DNA from: DASWJZ01 sp963761005 | GTDB lineage: Bacteria > Pseudomonadota > Alphaproteobacteria > Rhizobiales > Afifellaceae | Assembly (NCBI GenBank): GCA_963761005.1 | Contig: CAVXFK010000015.1 | Span: forward strand, 186,001-250,000 | Direction of reading: 5' to 3' | Length of the DNA: 64,000 bases | Shown here: in pieces, positions 35,389 through 44,784 of the stretch | Numbering within the stretch: position 1 is the stretch's first letter | Layout: each line of letters begins with the position of its first letter | Position numbers and translations under genes: made by a program | The notes under the pieces: model-generated | Seen by the model: the letters and a program-made list of their open reading frames with translations, nothing else | Database searches by the model: none | Told to the model about the DNA's origin: nothing

Positions 35389-38082
35389 TCAGCTCGTCGG
35401 CACGATAGGTGCCGGTGCTGAAGCCGTGACCGCGTCGGCTACGCGGACCGGCGTTTGGGCTCCTCGGCGGTCGGACAGGACGGCGAAGAAAGCTGGAATC
35501 GCGATTAGATACACAGTGGCGCTGGCGTCCAGCACGGCCGCGAGGCCGAGGTTGACGGCGACAATTGGAACAGCCACTGCGCCGACGGCGGAAAGCGAGC
35601 CGTTCACCCCCCAGGCCCAGACAAAGATTTCAGTCTTGCCGAGCCGTGCCAGGGACATCATGGCTGTCGGCATGGGGAACCCCATGAAAAAGGCGGGTGG
35701 CGCGATCAAGACGAAGCAAAGCAGAAGTCGGACCGCATATGATTGTGTGCCGACCCAGGTAAGCGTTGGCTCCAGCCCCGCCGCGTAGCCGAAAAGAGCG
35801 AGGCTCACGATCGCTAGAATGCCCGGTAGCACAGCCCGCGCGCGGTCGAGGATGCGCTCGGCGGCAAGGCTTCCGATGCCAGAAAAAACAAGCATGCCGG
35901 TGATCAACACGGTGGCCGAGATCGTGGTGTTGCCCAACGCCACGAGAAACCGACTGATCAGGCCAACCTCGACCATTATGTAACCGAGCCCGAGGCACCC
36001 GAAGTAGACGAGCGTGCCCACCTTGCCGCGCGAACGGCTGAAGACGACGCGCCAGCCAAACAGGAGAGGAACAAGGATCAGCGCTGCAGCCGAAACGCAT
36101 GCGACGACAAAGGTCGCCCAGATCAGCAGATAACCCCAGTCGTCTTGCAACTCGTCAAGGCGACCGTAGGCCTGCGGCAGGTCGCGCGCCTTCACGTAGC
36201 CGGCGAAATACGGCCGGTCATTGTTGAGGACGTGCGTGTCGAACACGTAGCGGCCGGCAAAGTCGTCCCAGCCGCCGTTGACCAACGCCTGCCAGGCAAG
36301 GCGCGCCACGGTCGTTGCGGGAAGCGTGTCCGAGCTGTTGCCGTCGGGAGTTGACGTCGAGGCGCCGGCCGCGGAGTTGGCAGGCGTAGCGACATCTGCC
36401 CCTTGCGGCGTGTCCGCGGAGATGGGTGCTGCGAAGATCGACGCACGGTAATTGTCCAGAACCGAGGCTGCTCCAGACGCATTGAAATTAAAGCCCGGAG
36501 AGTAGATCTCATCGAATGACATCGCGCGGGTGTGCTGACGGAGTTTCGCGACCTCCTCCGTAGTGAAGCCACCACGCTTATAGAGAACTGTGGCCGTCGA
36601 GAGATACGCAGACGCGACGAAGAATGAGTTGGCGATGTTGCCGTCCACGGCACGGGCAGCTGCGGCTACCGTCGCATAGAATTTGAGAATCGACTTCGGC
36701 GGCTCCTCCTTGTTCCAGAGAGTCGCTGACAGAACGCCGCCGTCGCGCAGCGCTCTAATATAGCTCGTAAATGCTTCTCGGGTGTAAGGGTATTTCTCGA
36801 CAATCGCGAAACCACCGGGATTGGAGAGGCCGACCGAGTCGGCGAGGCTCAGATCCACAACGTCATATCGGCGTGCTGCGTGGGCGAGGTACAACCGCCC
36901 TTCCATCGGCACAACTTGAACCTTCGGGTTGCGCAGAACGTCGCCTGTGAAATCGCGTAGCAGCGGATCGCGGAACGCGGCAAGGACCGCAGGATTGCTC
37001 TCCGCCACAGTGACGCTTCTTGAGCCGCTTCGTAGCGCCACCATCGTCGAGATGCCGCCACCGAACTGGACGACAAACGTGTCGGCCGTAGGCTTGACGA
37101 CGTAGGGATAGTACATCGGAAGGTAACGGAAATAGGCGGTTTGCGAAGGCGGCAGATCGCGCATGATTCCCTCCGGCCCGTCGCCGTCGATGAACATTCC
37201 GACATATGCGTCAGCGGGCACCTCCGGCAGGTTAAAGGCCGCATTGTCGGAGAGCCCTGGCGCGAAGTGCATGTACGAGCTCGAATAGATTTGTAGGTCA
37301 CCGAAAGGCGAAATGTTCCGATATATCTGTCGGGCGTCGGGGTAGTTTCTGGCGTACGAGATACCCTTGTACTGCGAGACGGCGAGCGAAGGAACGTCGA
37401 GGAGGCGCGGAAGGACGAGCTGAGAGGCGATCACCGCCGTCGCGAGGAGTGCGTGGCCTACCGTCGCAAGCCGGCCGTTGGTGCCGGCGAACCAAAGGAG
37501 TCCCCCGATCATCCAGAGTGCGAGGGGGACGATAAGAAGATTTTCCGGCGGCAGAAGATACATTCCCGCGAGCGCGACAAGTCCCGCGACGCCGGAGCCG
37601 GCCATGTCAGCGGAATAGACGCGCCCGAAGGTCCTCTGTCTCGTGAGAAAAATCGTCCCCAGAAACAGCGCGCCCACGAAGAATGGCAGGAAGTAGAGGA
37701 GAAAATTCGCGAGAAGGTGCCATTTCTGTGCGGGATCGGAGACGAGGAAAATAGCGTTGAAGGGAATTTGCTGCGCAAGCAGGTTAGAGCCGACTAGCAG
37801 CGGTCCGAACAAAACGACGGAAATACCGGCCGCTCGGCGCCAGTGTCCCTCAAACCAAACTCTGGCGAGGTAGATGACTACGCTGGAAGCACCGAACCCG
37901 AGCATCGCCAGGCTGACGACGAGCGACCCGAAGTGCACCCAACTACCAACTGCGAAGATTCGCATGACGCAGATTTGCAGGGCGATGATCGCGCCCGCGA
38001 TGAAGCCGATTGCGGCAAATTGGGGAAGGCCAGTTCTCTCCTCCACGGAGATAGGCCCCTGCAAGAGGCCGCTGAACCTCAC
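35389..38082 (-). CDS. Membrane-embedded spermidine-synthase-like protein
   Basis: 897 residues from GTG 38082. About seven N-terminal and seven C-terminal membrane segments enclose a soluble Rossmann region (about residues 330-560) with FVVQFGGGISTMVALRSGS, VTVAESNPAVLAAF and YDVVDLSLADSVGL, the fold of spermidine/spermine synthases and other SAM enzymes. Active-site Asp-rich motifs of true spermidine synthase are not clear, and a linker near residues 555-585 is Ala/Ser/Thr-rich. Such proteins are common and unassigned. It lies 54 bases after the isoaspartate-methyltransferase-like gene on the same strand, so they may be one operon. Confidence 0.75.
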   Translation of the reverse strand: MRFSGLLQGPISVEERTGLPQFAAIGFIAGAIIALQICVMRIFAVGSWVHFGSLVVSLAMLGFGASSVVIYLARVWFEGHWRRAAGISVVLFGPLLVGSNLLAQQIPFNAIFLVSDPAQKWHLLANFLLYFLPFFVGALFLGTIFLTRQRTFGRVYSADMAGSGVAGLVALAGMYLLPPENLLIVPLALWMIGGLLWFAGTNGRLATVGHALLATAVIASQLVLPRLLDVPSLAVSQYKGISYARNYPDARQIYRNISPFGDLQIYSSSYMHFAPGLSDNAAFNLPEVPADAYVGMFIDGDGPEGIMRDLPPSQTAYFRYLPMYYPYVVKPTADTFVVQFGGGISTMVALRSGSRSVTVAESNPAVLAAFRDPLLRDFTGDVLRNPKVQVVPMEGRLYLAHAARRYDVVDLSLADSVGLSNPGGFAIVEKYPYTREAFTSYIRALRDGGVLSATLWNKEEPPKSILKFYATVAAAARAVDGNIANSFFVASAYLSTATVLYKRGGFTTEEVAKLRQHTRAMSFDEIYSPGFNFNASGAASVLDNYRASIFAAPISADTPQGADVATPANSAAGASTSTPDGNSSDTLPATTVARLAWQALVNGGWDDFAGRYVFDTHVLNNDRPYFAGYVKARDLPQAYGRLDELQDDWGYLLIWATFVVACVSAAALILVPLLFGWRVVFSRSRGKVGTLVYFGCLGLGYIMVEVGLISRFLVALGNTTISATVLITGMLVFSGIGSLAAERILDRARAVLPGILAIVSLALFGYAAGLEPTLTWVGTQSYAVRLLLCFVLIAPPAFFMGFPMPTAMMSLARLGKTEIFVWAWGVNGSLSAVGAVAVPIVAVNLGLAAVLDASATVYLIAIPAFFAVLSDRRGAQTPVRVADAVTASAPAPIVPTS

Positions 38083-38136
38083 GTCGATGGTCCCCGCGCT
38101 GGCGCTCTCTGGGTAGGCGCAGCGCGGCCCTCGACA

Positions 38137-39081
38137 TTAGTCACCGTTATGCGTCCCCTTAATTGCGCCGCCCACCTGCTTCGTGAACGGAACAAAGGAC
38201 AGCGTGCTGCCGTGATATATGTCGGAGCGCACCACGCTGAACGTGCCGTCGGCGGCCTGCTGCTTGACGACCTTCAACACATGCTGGGCGCCGGGCGGTC
38301 CGACCGGGATCACCATGATCCCGTTCGGCTTGAGCTGCTGTAGAAGCGGCGGCGGGATGTGGTCGATTCCGCACGTTACGATGATCTTGTCGAACGGTGC
38401 CTCCTCCTTCCAGCCATAGTAGCCGTCCGCGTTCTTGGTGGTGATCGCCTTGTACTCCGTGTAGCCCTCTCCGATCAGCGTGTCGTAGAGCTTGCGAGTT
38501 CGCTCGGCGAGCGGTGCGATGATCTCAATCGAAAACACCTTGTCCGTCAGATTTGAAAGATAGGCAGATTGGTAGCCGGAGCCGGTGCCGATCTCGAGCA
38601 CCTTGTCGCCCATCTGCACATCGATCGAATTGGTCATGCGCGCCACGGTGTGCGGGCCGGTGATCGTCACGCCGTAGCCGATGTCGAGATAGTGCCATTC
38701 ATAGGCACGACTGAGGTTCGCCTGGGTTACGAAATCCTCGCGCGGAGTAAGCAGATAAGCGCGCTCGTTGCGCGCGTCCCAGATATCGTGGTGGGCGAGG
38801 AGAGCTTGGAATCGGTCCCATCGTTGACCGAGGAAGTGCGGGTCCTCGCCGCGATTCGTCTGCATCCAGCTGATGAACGCGGCACGGTCATCCATCGGCG
38901 GGGTGGCATTCCAGTCATAGGGAACCGGTACGTTTGCAAAAGCCAGCCTCGGCAGCACGCTTGCGGCCAACACAGAGCAGCTGCTTGTCAGAAACTGGCG
39001 GCGCCCAAGAATCGCCCGATCACGATTGCTCGCGACCTGCGCTTCGTGTGCGCCAAGCGGTTTTGTCCGTTGGATACGCAT
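38137..39081 (-). CDS. Tat-exported protein-L-isoaspartate methyltransferase-like protein
   Basis: 314 residues. A twin-arginine signal (GRRQFLTSS, Arg27-Arg28, then CSVLAASVLPRLAFA) precedes a PCMT domain with GVTITGPHTVARM, the SAM-binding VLEIGTGSGYQS (161-172) and IVTCGIDHIPPPLLQQL then IMVIPVG. The cytosolic enzyme repairs isoaspartate in aged proteins using SAM. An exported form is odd because SAM is not known to be plentiful in the periplasm; folded export with bound SAM or a different reaction is possible. It is 10 bases after the small exported protein gene and before the spermidine-synthase-like gene. Confidence 0.85.
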   Translation of the reverse strand: MRIQRTKPLGAHEAQVASNRDRAILGRRQFLTSSCSVLAASVLPRLAFANVPVPYDWNATPPMDDRAAFISWMQTNRGEDPHFLGQRWDRFQALLAHHDIWDARNERAYLLTPREDFVTQANLSRAYEWHYLDIGYGVTITGPHTVARMTNSIDVQMGDKVLEIGTGSGYQSAYLSNLTDKVFSIEIIAPLAERTRKLYDTLIGEGYTEYKAITTKNADGYYGWKEEAPFDKIIVTCGIDHIPPPLLQQLKPNGIMVIPVGPPGAQHVLKVVKQQAADGTFSVVRSDIYHGSTLSFVPFTKQVGGAIKGTHNGD

Positions 39082-39091
39082 GTTCCTTCCC

Positions 39092-39517
39092 TTATTGCGG
39101 TGAAGTACCGTTCATCGACGGCAGCAAATATCCGCTCATGTAGAGCGCGGTGAGGAGCGGGTCGGCGACCGACACGAGCTTCGCTGAATAGAGACGGTCG
39201 ACGCCGATCGCATCGAGCATCACGACGCTGCCGATTTGCGTTGATAGATCGAAGAATGTGGTCGCAGACGCAGGCGGCGAGGCGTCGACCTCAGCTTCCC
39301 CGCCGACGAGTTGATCGTTATCGTTGGAGGAGATCAGGACGACGACGTTGTGGCCGGATGTGACGTAGCCGATGTAGCAAATGTTGACGATTGTTGCGGG
39401 ACACAGCCTGAGTTCCCGCGGGCTCTGCGCCTGCACCAGGTCGGACGGCGAAAGAGTCGCGGCAATCAGCGCTGCAACGACCGCGCGCATCGCTGTCCGA
39501 ACAAAGGTCGGACGCAT
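39092..39517 (-). CDS. Exported protein of unknown function
   Basis: 141 residues from the ATG at 39517 (MRPTFVRTAMRAV); in-frame ATGs at 39535 and 39571 are alternatives, the last overlapping the upstream gene by four bases. A signal peptide ends near SDLVQAQSP. The mature part has two cysteines close together (LRLCPATIVNICYIGY) and no motif I recognise. It sits between the FtsX permease and the Tat-exported PCMT-like gene, in a continuous minus-strand run from 44.1 to 35.4 kb. Confidence 0.7.
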   Translation of the reverse strand: MRPTFVRTAMRAVVAALIAATLSPSDLVQAQSPRELRLCPATIVNICYIGYVTSGHNVVVLISSNDNDQLVGGEAEVDASPPASATTFFDLSTQIGSVVMLDAIGVDRLYSAKLVSVADPLLTALYMSGYLLPSMNGTSPQ

Positions 39518-39567
39518 CGGGCGCTCCTTGAGCATTGTGCTGTTGCCACTGCGCGGCGTCCTGACCA

Positions 39568-42225
39568 TCACGGCGTCTCCCGCAAGATCATGATCGGCGA
39601 TGTCTCAACCTGTCGCTCGCTGATGCGGACCGACGCGACAACAGAGGCCGCGGCCGCCGCGATCAGGAGTCCGAGATAGACCCATGGCACGGTCAGGCGA
39701 TCGGGCGGAGGATCGAACACACCGGTCAGGAGCTTGACCAGCATCCACGCCACAGCGCTGCCGGTCAAAACGCCGGAGAGCAACCCGCCCGCGAAGATCA
39801 GCAGCGCCTCACTTCTCAAGAAAGCGAGGATCTGCGACGGCCTTGCTCCAACGGCCGCCATGATCGCAAAGCTTCTGCGCCTATCGAGCACGCCAAGCGT
39901 GAGGATCAGCCCGGAAGCACAGGCCGCCAAGACGACGGCGTAGGTCAGCTCCAGACGCGTCAATCCTCGCAGCCCGACGGCGGTGAGGCTCGAACCGATG
40001 AGCCGACGGGCCTCGGTGATGTCGCGGACCTTCGCCCCGGGGAGGTCTTTCGCGATGTCGGCAGCGCGTTGACGGACCTCCGCCGTCTTGCCTGTCGTCT
40101 TCATCAGGACAATTTCAGCGCCGCTGTTGCCGGTCATCTTCGCAACGTAGTCGGCATTGGCGACCAGAAACGAATCGCGCGGTGCCGTGGGAAACTCGCG
40201 AACGATGCCGGCGAAGCGGAAGGGAATCGTGTGATATTGCTGATCCGCCGCGTTTTGCAGGCGGAGATTGATCGTGTCTCCGAGCTCAAGCTGGAAGTCG
40301 ATGACGGTCTCATCAGAGACCAGCACGCCATCCGGATTCTTGCGCAGCGTCTCCAAGGAGGCTTGGGCGTCACCATTGCCAAAGTAGGCGTTCGACATCG
40401 GAGACGCCCGGCCGATCGAAGCAGGATCAATGCCGTAGAGGTCCTGGAGGTCGGTGCCCACGTAGGCAAAGCGATGCTGCATGGGAACGGCGGCAGCGAC
40501 TCCTGGAATTGCTGCCAGCCGATCGAGCGCCAGCCCGGCCGGTGCGGAGCTCGTGCCCGTCACCGTGACGTCTGATCCGTTGGTCAATTCAGCGTCGACA
40601 AGTGACTGCGCCTGATAGGTCGCGTTGAAGATCGCCGTTGAGATCGCAAAGGCGAGGCAAAGGGAGATCAAGGCAACGCCCGCGGCGATTCGCTTGGGCT
40701 GACGCGAGAGCGCTGCGGCCACAAGCGACGCGAAAGCTCCTGACATCGGGCGCAAGGCCCCGATCAACCACCTCCCACCATGCGAGAGCCAGAGCCGCGT
40801 GAGCCGCACGGCCACAAGGCCCGTGCCCAGCCAGAAAAATAGCGGAGCGAGAAATGCCCAATAATCAATCGAGACCGCCGCCACGCCCTCCGGGGCAAGC
40901 ACGATCTGGTACCCCGCCGCGGCAGTGCGCCAGAAAACAAGTGCCGATAAGGCAAGGAACAGCGCATCGAGATAGTTGCGAGCCCAGAACGGACGTTTCT
41001 CCTCGACAAGCGGCGAGCGCGCCGAGGCGACGCTCAGATGGCGCGCATCCCACCAAGCTGGAAAAAGCACCGCCCCCAGCGAGAGCAGGACGCCGGCCGA
41101 CGCCGCTGCGGCAATCCAGATGATCTGACGCAAGGCGAAGACCGAAGTTGAGAGCATCCACCGTGAAATGAGCGCGCCAAGGAGCAGACCGACGACGGCT
41201 CCCACAATCCCCACCGCCAACGCTTCGGCCGTCGCATATTTCAACGCGACCCGAGTCTGTGCTCCCCGCAGGCGAAGGAGCGCCTGGCTTCTGCGTCTCC
41301 ATCCCGCGCCCGATCGGGTGACCGCGATCATCAGGAGCACCGCCACGGCTACGCCCGGAGCACCCAGAAACAGGAACAGCACGCGTAGAAAGAAGGCGTC
41401 CTCGCGGGTCGTACCAAGGATCGCTGCCAGGTTGTTGGCTAAGAGCGCGTTGCCTGCGACGCGGGCTTCAAAATTGTGTCCGTTGCGTGTCGTCGCGAGG
41501 AACGCCACCTGCGGGTCATTTGGCAGGCTTGCGCGGTCGAGCTGGGCGTGGATTTGCAGGCGCACGCTGTCCGGTCGGGCGTCGGCCTGCGGATCGAACA
41601 AAGCGTGCCATTGTTCCATCGGCAGGATGAGCACATTGTCAGGTGGCGCCTGGGGCGCCGCGCCGGGTGGAACGCCGATCGCCTGGAACATTGAGTCGGC
41701 GTTCGGCAGATCAATCACGCCATCAACGTTGACCTTCACGTCGGACAGACCGGGCCGGTGAATGGTGACCGTATCGCCGGGCATAATGTGAAGATTTGCA
41801 GCGGTCTGCTGAGCCGCAAGAACGCCTTCGGTCGTCCCGACAAGCGGGCGGATATTGCCCGGAAAGTCGGCAAAGTATTGCTGGTCAAGACCCAGGACCT
41901 TGCCGGGGCCAGTGACCTGCACCGTGCCGTCGCTGGAGGCCTCCAGCCCATCGATCGCCGCGTAACCGACCGTGGCGGTGTGTGCTATTCGCGCCGCCTG
42001 TCGCATCGCCTTTCCGACAGCGTCGACCGATGCACCCGGCACAAGCTCGATTTGCCAGTCGATCGGCACGTTGCCGGCGGCTCGTGCGGTCATTCGGGCT
42101 GTACTCGATTGTATGAAGGCGCCAAGCGCGACGATCAGGCCGACCATGATCGCAACGCCTGCAGCCGATCCGATCACGGTCGCGGTGCGCGTACGCGCCA
42201 GGCCAAACAGCCACGCAGCGATCAT
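39568..42225 (-). CDS. FtsX/MacB-type ABC permease, double-length
   Basis: 885 residues from the ATG at 42225, four bases into the end of the ATPase gene. An N-terminal membrane segment (TATVIGSAAGVAIMVGLIVA) and large periplasmic domain are followed by an FtsX-type three-segment block (about residues 265-400), then further membrane segments, a second periplasmic domain, and a second FtsX block near the C-terminus (LELTYAVVLAACASGLILTL, then SEALLIFAGGLLSGVLTGSA). The LolCDE/MacB class does not pump through a channel but moves lipoproteins, peptides or toxins by mechanotransmission. A double-length single permease serves as both halves. Confidence 0.85.
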   Translation of the reverse strand: MIAAWLFGLARTRTATVIGSAAGVAIMVGLIVALGAFIQSSTARMTARAAGNVPIDWQIELVPGASVDAVGKAMRQAARIAHTATVGYAAIDGLEASSDGTVQVTGPGKVLGLDQQYFADFPGNIRPLVGTTEGVLAAQQTAANLHIMPGDTVTIHRPGLSDVKVNVDGVIDLPNADSMFQAIGVPPGAAPQAPPDNVLILPMEQWHALFDPQADARPDSVRLQIHAQLDRASLPNDPQVAFLATTRNGHNFEARVAGNALLANNLAAILGTTREDAFFLRVLFLFLGAPGVAVAVLLMIAVTRSGAGWRRRSQALLRLRGAQTRVALKYATAEALAVGIVGAVVGLLLGALISRWMLSTSVFALRQIIWIAAAASAGVLLSLGAVLFPAWWDARHLSVASARSPLVEEKRPFWARNYLDALFLALSALVFWRTAAAGYQIVLAPEGVAAVSIDYWAFLAPLFFWLGTGLVAVRLTRLWLSHGGRWLIGALRPMSGAFASLVAAALSRQPKRIAAGVALISLCLAFAISTAIFNATYQAQSLVDAELTNGSDVTVTGTSSAPAGLALDRLAAIPGVAAAVPMQHRFAYVGTDLQDLYGIDPASIGRASPMSNAYFGNGDAQASLETLRKNPDGVLVSDETVIDFQLELGDTINLRLQNAADQQYHTIPFRFAGIVREFPTAPRDSFLVANADYVAKMTGNSGAEIVLMKTTGKTAEVRQRAADIAKDLPGAKVRDITEARRLIGSSLTAVGLRGLTRLELTYAVVLAACASGLILTLGVLDRRRSFAIMAAVGARPSQILAFLRSEALLIFAGGLLSGVLTGSAVAWMLVKLLTGVFDPPPDRLTVPWVYLGLLIAAAAASVVASVRISERQVETSPIMILRETP

Positions 42226-42911
42226 CGTTCGCCGCTTTGCGTGGGGCAGATGAGGCGCCCGTGGTCCATAGCCCAGACCTCGCCGAAAGCTTGGGCAACA
42301 TTGGTGTCGTGCGTGGCGACAACAAGCGCGCATCCACTGGCTTCCGCCCAGGCAACAAGCATGGCGATCGTTGCATGCGCGGTTGCCTGATCGAGCTGCC
42401 CGGTCGGTTCGTCCGCAAGAAGAAGCTCAGGACGGCTTGCCATTGCCCGCGCCAGTGCGATGCGCTGCGCTTGGCCTCCGGAGAGCTCATCTGGAAGTCT
42501 GTCCGCAAACTCGGCCAGACCAACTCTCGCAAGCTCCGCCAGGGCAGCGGTGTTCGCGTCAGCGTTTCTGCCAAGCACGACAAGCGGCAAGCCGACATTC
42601 TCGGCCACGCTCAGGAAAGGCACGAGGCTTGGCCCCTGAAACGCCATCGCCACCTTCCCAGGCCGAAGCTCATCGTCCGCCCCGAGCGCGGGCCAGCAAA
42701 TCTCTCCGCCGGTCGGACGGTCGAGACCCGCGAAAAGCTGCAGCAGCGTGGACTTGCCGCTTCCCGACGCGCCCATGACGGCGACGCGCGCCTTCGCGCA
42801 AATGGTGCAGGTGACGGGTTTCAACGCCTCGATTGTCTTTCCTCCTTGCACGAAACTTCGGGTGAGCTGGTTCGTGGCAAGAAGGGTCTGCGCATTGCCA
42901 GTCTTATTCAT
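42222..42911 (-). CDS. ABC ATPase of FtsX-type cassette (LolD/MacB-like) 2
   Basis: 229 residues from the ATG at 42911. Walker A GASGSGKST, signature LSGGQAQRIALARAM, Walker B LLLADEPTGQLD and H-loop VATHD are intact. DEPTGQLD is the form seen in LolD/MacB ATPases. It overlaps both the other ATPase gene (eight bases) and the permease gene (four bases). The N-terminus carries CTICAKA, an unusual Cys pair between beta strands. Confidence 0.9.
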   Translation of the reverse strand: MNKTGNAQTLLATNQLTRSFVQGGKTIEALKPVTCTICAKARVAVMGASGSGKSTLLQLFAGLDRPTGGEICWPALGADDELRPGKVAMAFQGPSLVPFLSVAENVGLPLVVLGRNADANTAALAELARVGLAEFADRLPDELSGGQAQRIALARAMASRPELLLADEPTGQLDQATAHATIAMLVAWAEASGCALVVATHDTNVAQAFGEVWAMDHGRLICPTQSGER

Positions 42912-43566
42912 CGACGAGTCTTCCGTCGCGAAGTCGGAGAACATGATCGGCAGCTTGCGCGAGCGTTGGGCTATGCGTCGCGACGAGGATAGCGACGCCG
43001 GCCTGTCGACGCTCCGCGAGATCATCGATGATCCGCCGTTCGGTCTCGGCATCCACCTCGGCGGTCGGTTCGTCGCAGAGCAGGATTTCGGGCTCTGCCG
43101 CGAGCGCAACCGCAAGACCGGCCCGGGCCGCTTCACCGCCCGAAAGCTGGGCGGGCAAGGCGTTCCAGTGGGCGGAGAGACCAAGCTGGCCCGCCAGTTT
43201 CATGGCGGCCGCGCCATTTCCTTTGCCAGCTAGAGACCTTTGGAGCCGGATGCTGTCGCCGACCGTCAGGTGATCGATCAGATTACCCGATTGCATGAAG
43301 ACGCCGATGTGCCGCGCGCGAATTCCTGCTCGCTCGTTCTCGGTCCGGCGGCTCAAGCGATGGCCCGCGACCGCAACCTTTCCGCCATCCGGCTCGTCGA
43401 GGCCGGAAAGGAGATGGAGCAGCGTCGACTTTCCACTACCGGACGGCCCGAGCAGCGCCATTAACTCTCCGCTGTCGAGCGTGACGCTCACGCCTCGCAG
43501 CGCAACGACCTCGGTGTCGCCAGCGTGATAAAATCGGTAGAGCTCGGTTGCTTCAAGGATGGGCAT
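42904..43566 (-). CDS. ABC ATPase of FtsX-type cassette (LolD/MacB-like) 1
   Basis: 220 residues. Walker A GPSGSGKST, signature LSGGEAARAGLAVAL, Walker B ILLCDEPTAEVD and H-loop VATHS are present. The signature LSGGEAARAG departs from the usual LSGGQxQRV, so the two ATPases of the cassette are probably not equal. It starts one base after the exported protein gene's stop region (43568), so the whole cassette is one operon. Confidence 0.9.
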   Translation of the reverse strand: MPILEATELYRFYHAGDTEVVALRGVSVTLDSGELMALLGPSGSGKSTLLHLLSGLDEPDGGKVAVAGHRLSRRTENERAGIRARHIGVFMQSGNLIDHLTVGDSIRLQRSLAGKGNGAAAMKLAGQLGLSAHWNALPAQLSGGEAARAGLAVALAAEPEILLCDEPTAEVDAETERRIIDDLAERRQAGVAILVATHSPTLAQAADHVLRLRDGRLVDE

Positions 43567-43567
43567 T

Positions 43568-44143
43568 TCATCGCCAGCGGAAGGACTTTGACATCAACGA
43601 CCAGTCGTCGACATTGTCCGCGCCTTGAGGTGCAGCCAAATCGAGTGCTGCGAGCTTGCCGTCTTTGTAGAAAAGGTAGCGCGCGTGCTCGAGCCGGATC
43701 TGCTTGTTGGTCACGGGATTCGGCTCGGAATTGGAAGTGTACTCGATCAGGATGGCGTGACCACTCGGGAGCGTAACCTCCTTGACCTTTCCAATCTCAA
43801 CTGCGCGGCCGGAGCTTTCAAGTTGCGGGACCTGATCGGATTTGACCGAGTCGGGGGTGGGGCTTGTGCCCCCTTGGGAGACGACGACCGCGATGGTGTT
43901 GTATTTGTCGGAAAATTGCACCGACCGCGCATCATCGGCCCGGGCCCAGCCCTCGGGCACCTTCATCGTGAAACCAAGCGGTAAATCATAGGCGACGAAG
44001 ACCTGCGAGTCGGGGATGTCGCCGGGCGGATTGTGTTCGGCGGCGACGGGCTGCTCCGCCGCCACAGCCGGTATCATCATTGCTAACGCGAGTGAGGCAA
44101 ACAGCGTCGCCACGGGCAAGGCTCTCTTTCCGGTTGGCATCAT
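43568..44143 (-). CDS. Exported protein heading the FtsX-type ABC operon
   Basis: 191 residues from the ATG at 44143, with AGGAG 9-13 bases upstream; longer ORF starts lack this. A signal peptide ends AVAAEQP. The mature part includes YDLPLGFTMKVPEGWARAD, KYNTIAVVVSQGG and HAILIEYTSNSEPNP, a single alpha/beta domain resembling PsbP/DUF1795-like lipid-anchored or periplasmic proteins. It is a candidate substrate-contact partner of the ABC cassette. A tandem regulator box lies 79 bases upstream of the ATG. Confidence 0.72.
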   Translation of the reverse strand: MMPTGKRALPVATLFASLALAMMIPAVAAEQPVAAEHNPPGDIPDSQVFVAYDLPLGFTMKVPEGWARADDARSVQFSDKYNTIAVVVSQGGTSPTPDSVKSDQVPQLESSGRAVEIGKVKEVTLPSGHAILIEYTSNSEPNPVTNKQIRLEHARYLFYKDGKLAALDLAAPQGADNVDDWSLMSKSFRWR

Positions 44144-44221
44144 CGCGGGTTCTCCTTTCTTGCGGACCTGGACGGTCGTCTGCCGTGTTCCATCGCGGAC
44201 CAGCCGCACTACAGTCCTCCA

Positions 44222-44239
44222 GAGTTAGTGCCGAATTAG
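44222..44239 (-). promoter_or_regulatory. Tandem response-regulator box 4
   Basis: On the plus strand GAGTTAG-TGCC-GAATTAG, 11-base phased with one mismatch. Read toward the ABC operon (minus strand) it is CTAATTC-N4-CTAACTC, then seven bases and CTGTAG as a possible -10; the ATG of the first gene is 79 bases away. Confidence 0.6.
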
Positions 44240-44298
44240 ACCTCTGACATGCGTAAGGACGGGCGGTGCGAGGCGCTCTGCGAGGCGCGCCTCTCTCT

Positions 44299-44715
44299 TC
44301 AGTTGACTGAGCAACCGGCGACGAGGCGAACCTGTCCGCCATTCGCAAAGCTGAACACTGCCGTGATCCTCCCGCCGCGCTTGATCCATTCCCGTAGGTG
44401 CCAATCTTTGCACCAACTCGCGTTCCAATCACTCTGCTTCCGTCCCTCCCACCCATCGCGAAGGTCAGTCGGCATGGCGTCCAAGTGGTAGTTGAACTCA
44501 ACCATTCTACGGTCGCAGGACACCACGACCCCGTCCAAGCGTGTGATGGGATCCATCCAAACCTGGCCGCGAAGGTTCATAGGCGCTGCTGCCTGCCTCC
44601 ATTGCCGACACAGAGCGGCATCGGTGATCGCCGTTGCCGAAGCGAAAGAGGCGGCCTGCAGCCAGACGAGGCACAGCAAGCATATAAGCTTCAGAGCCCG
44701 GCGTACTTCTCGCAT
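44299..44715 (-). CDS. Exported four-cysteine protein, unknown
   Basis: 138 residues. A signal peptide (LICLLCLVWLQAASFASA) is followed by a mature domain with cysteines at 36, 67, 102 and 135, enough for two disulfides, and many tryptophans (VWMDP, DGWEGRKQSDW, WCKDWHLREW). It ends RLVAGCSVN. No family recognised; the pattern suggests a small periplasmic protein, perhaps inhibitor-like. It is 69 bases after the PepSY gene on the same strand. Confidence 0.65.
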   Translation of the reverse strand: MREVRRALKLICLLCLVWLQAASFASATAITDAALCRQWRQAAAPMNLRGQVWMDPITRLDGVVVSCDRRMVEFNYHLDAMPTDLRDGWEGRKQSDWNASWCKDWHLREWIKRGGRITAVFSFANGGQVRLVAGCSVN

Positions 44716-44784
44716 GCGCTACACCCGCAACGTTAAGCCGGACGGCACCAGCGCGGCAGGCGAGTTGCCCGCCGCGCCGAAGTC

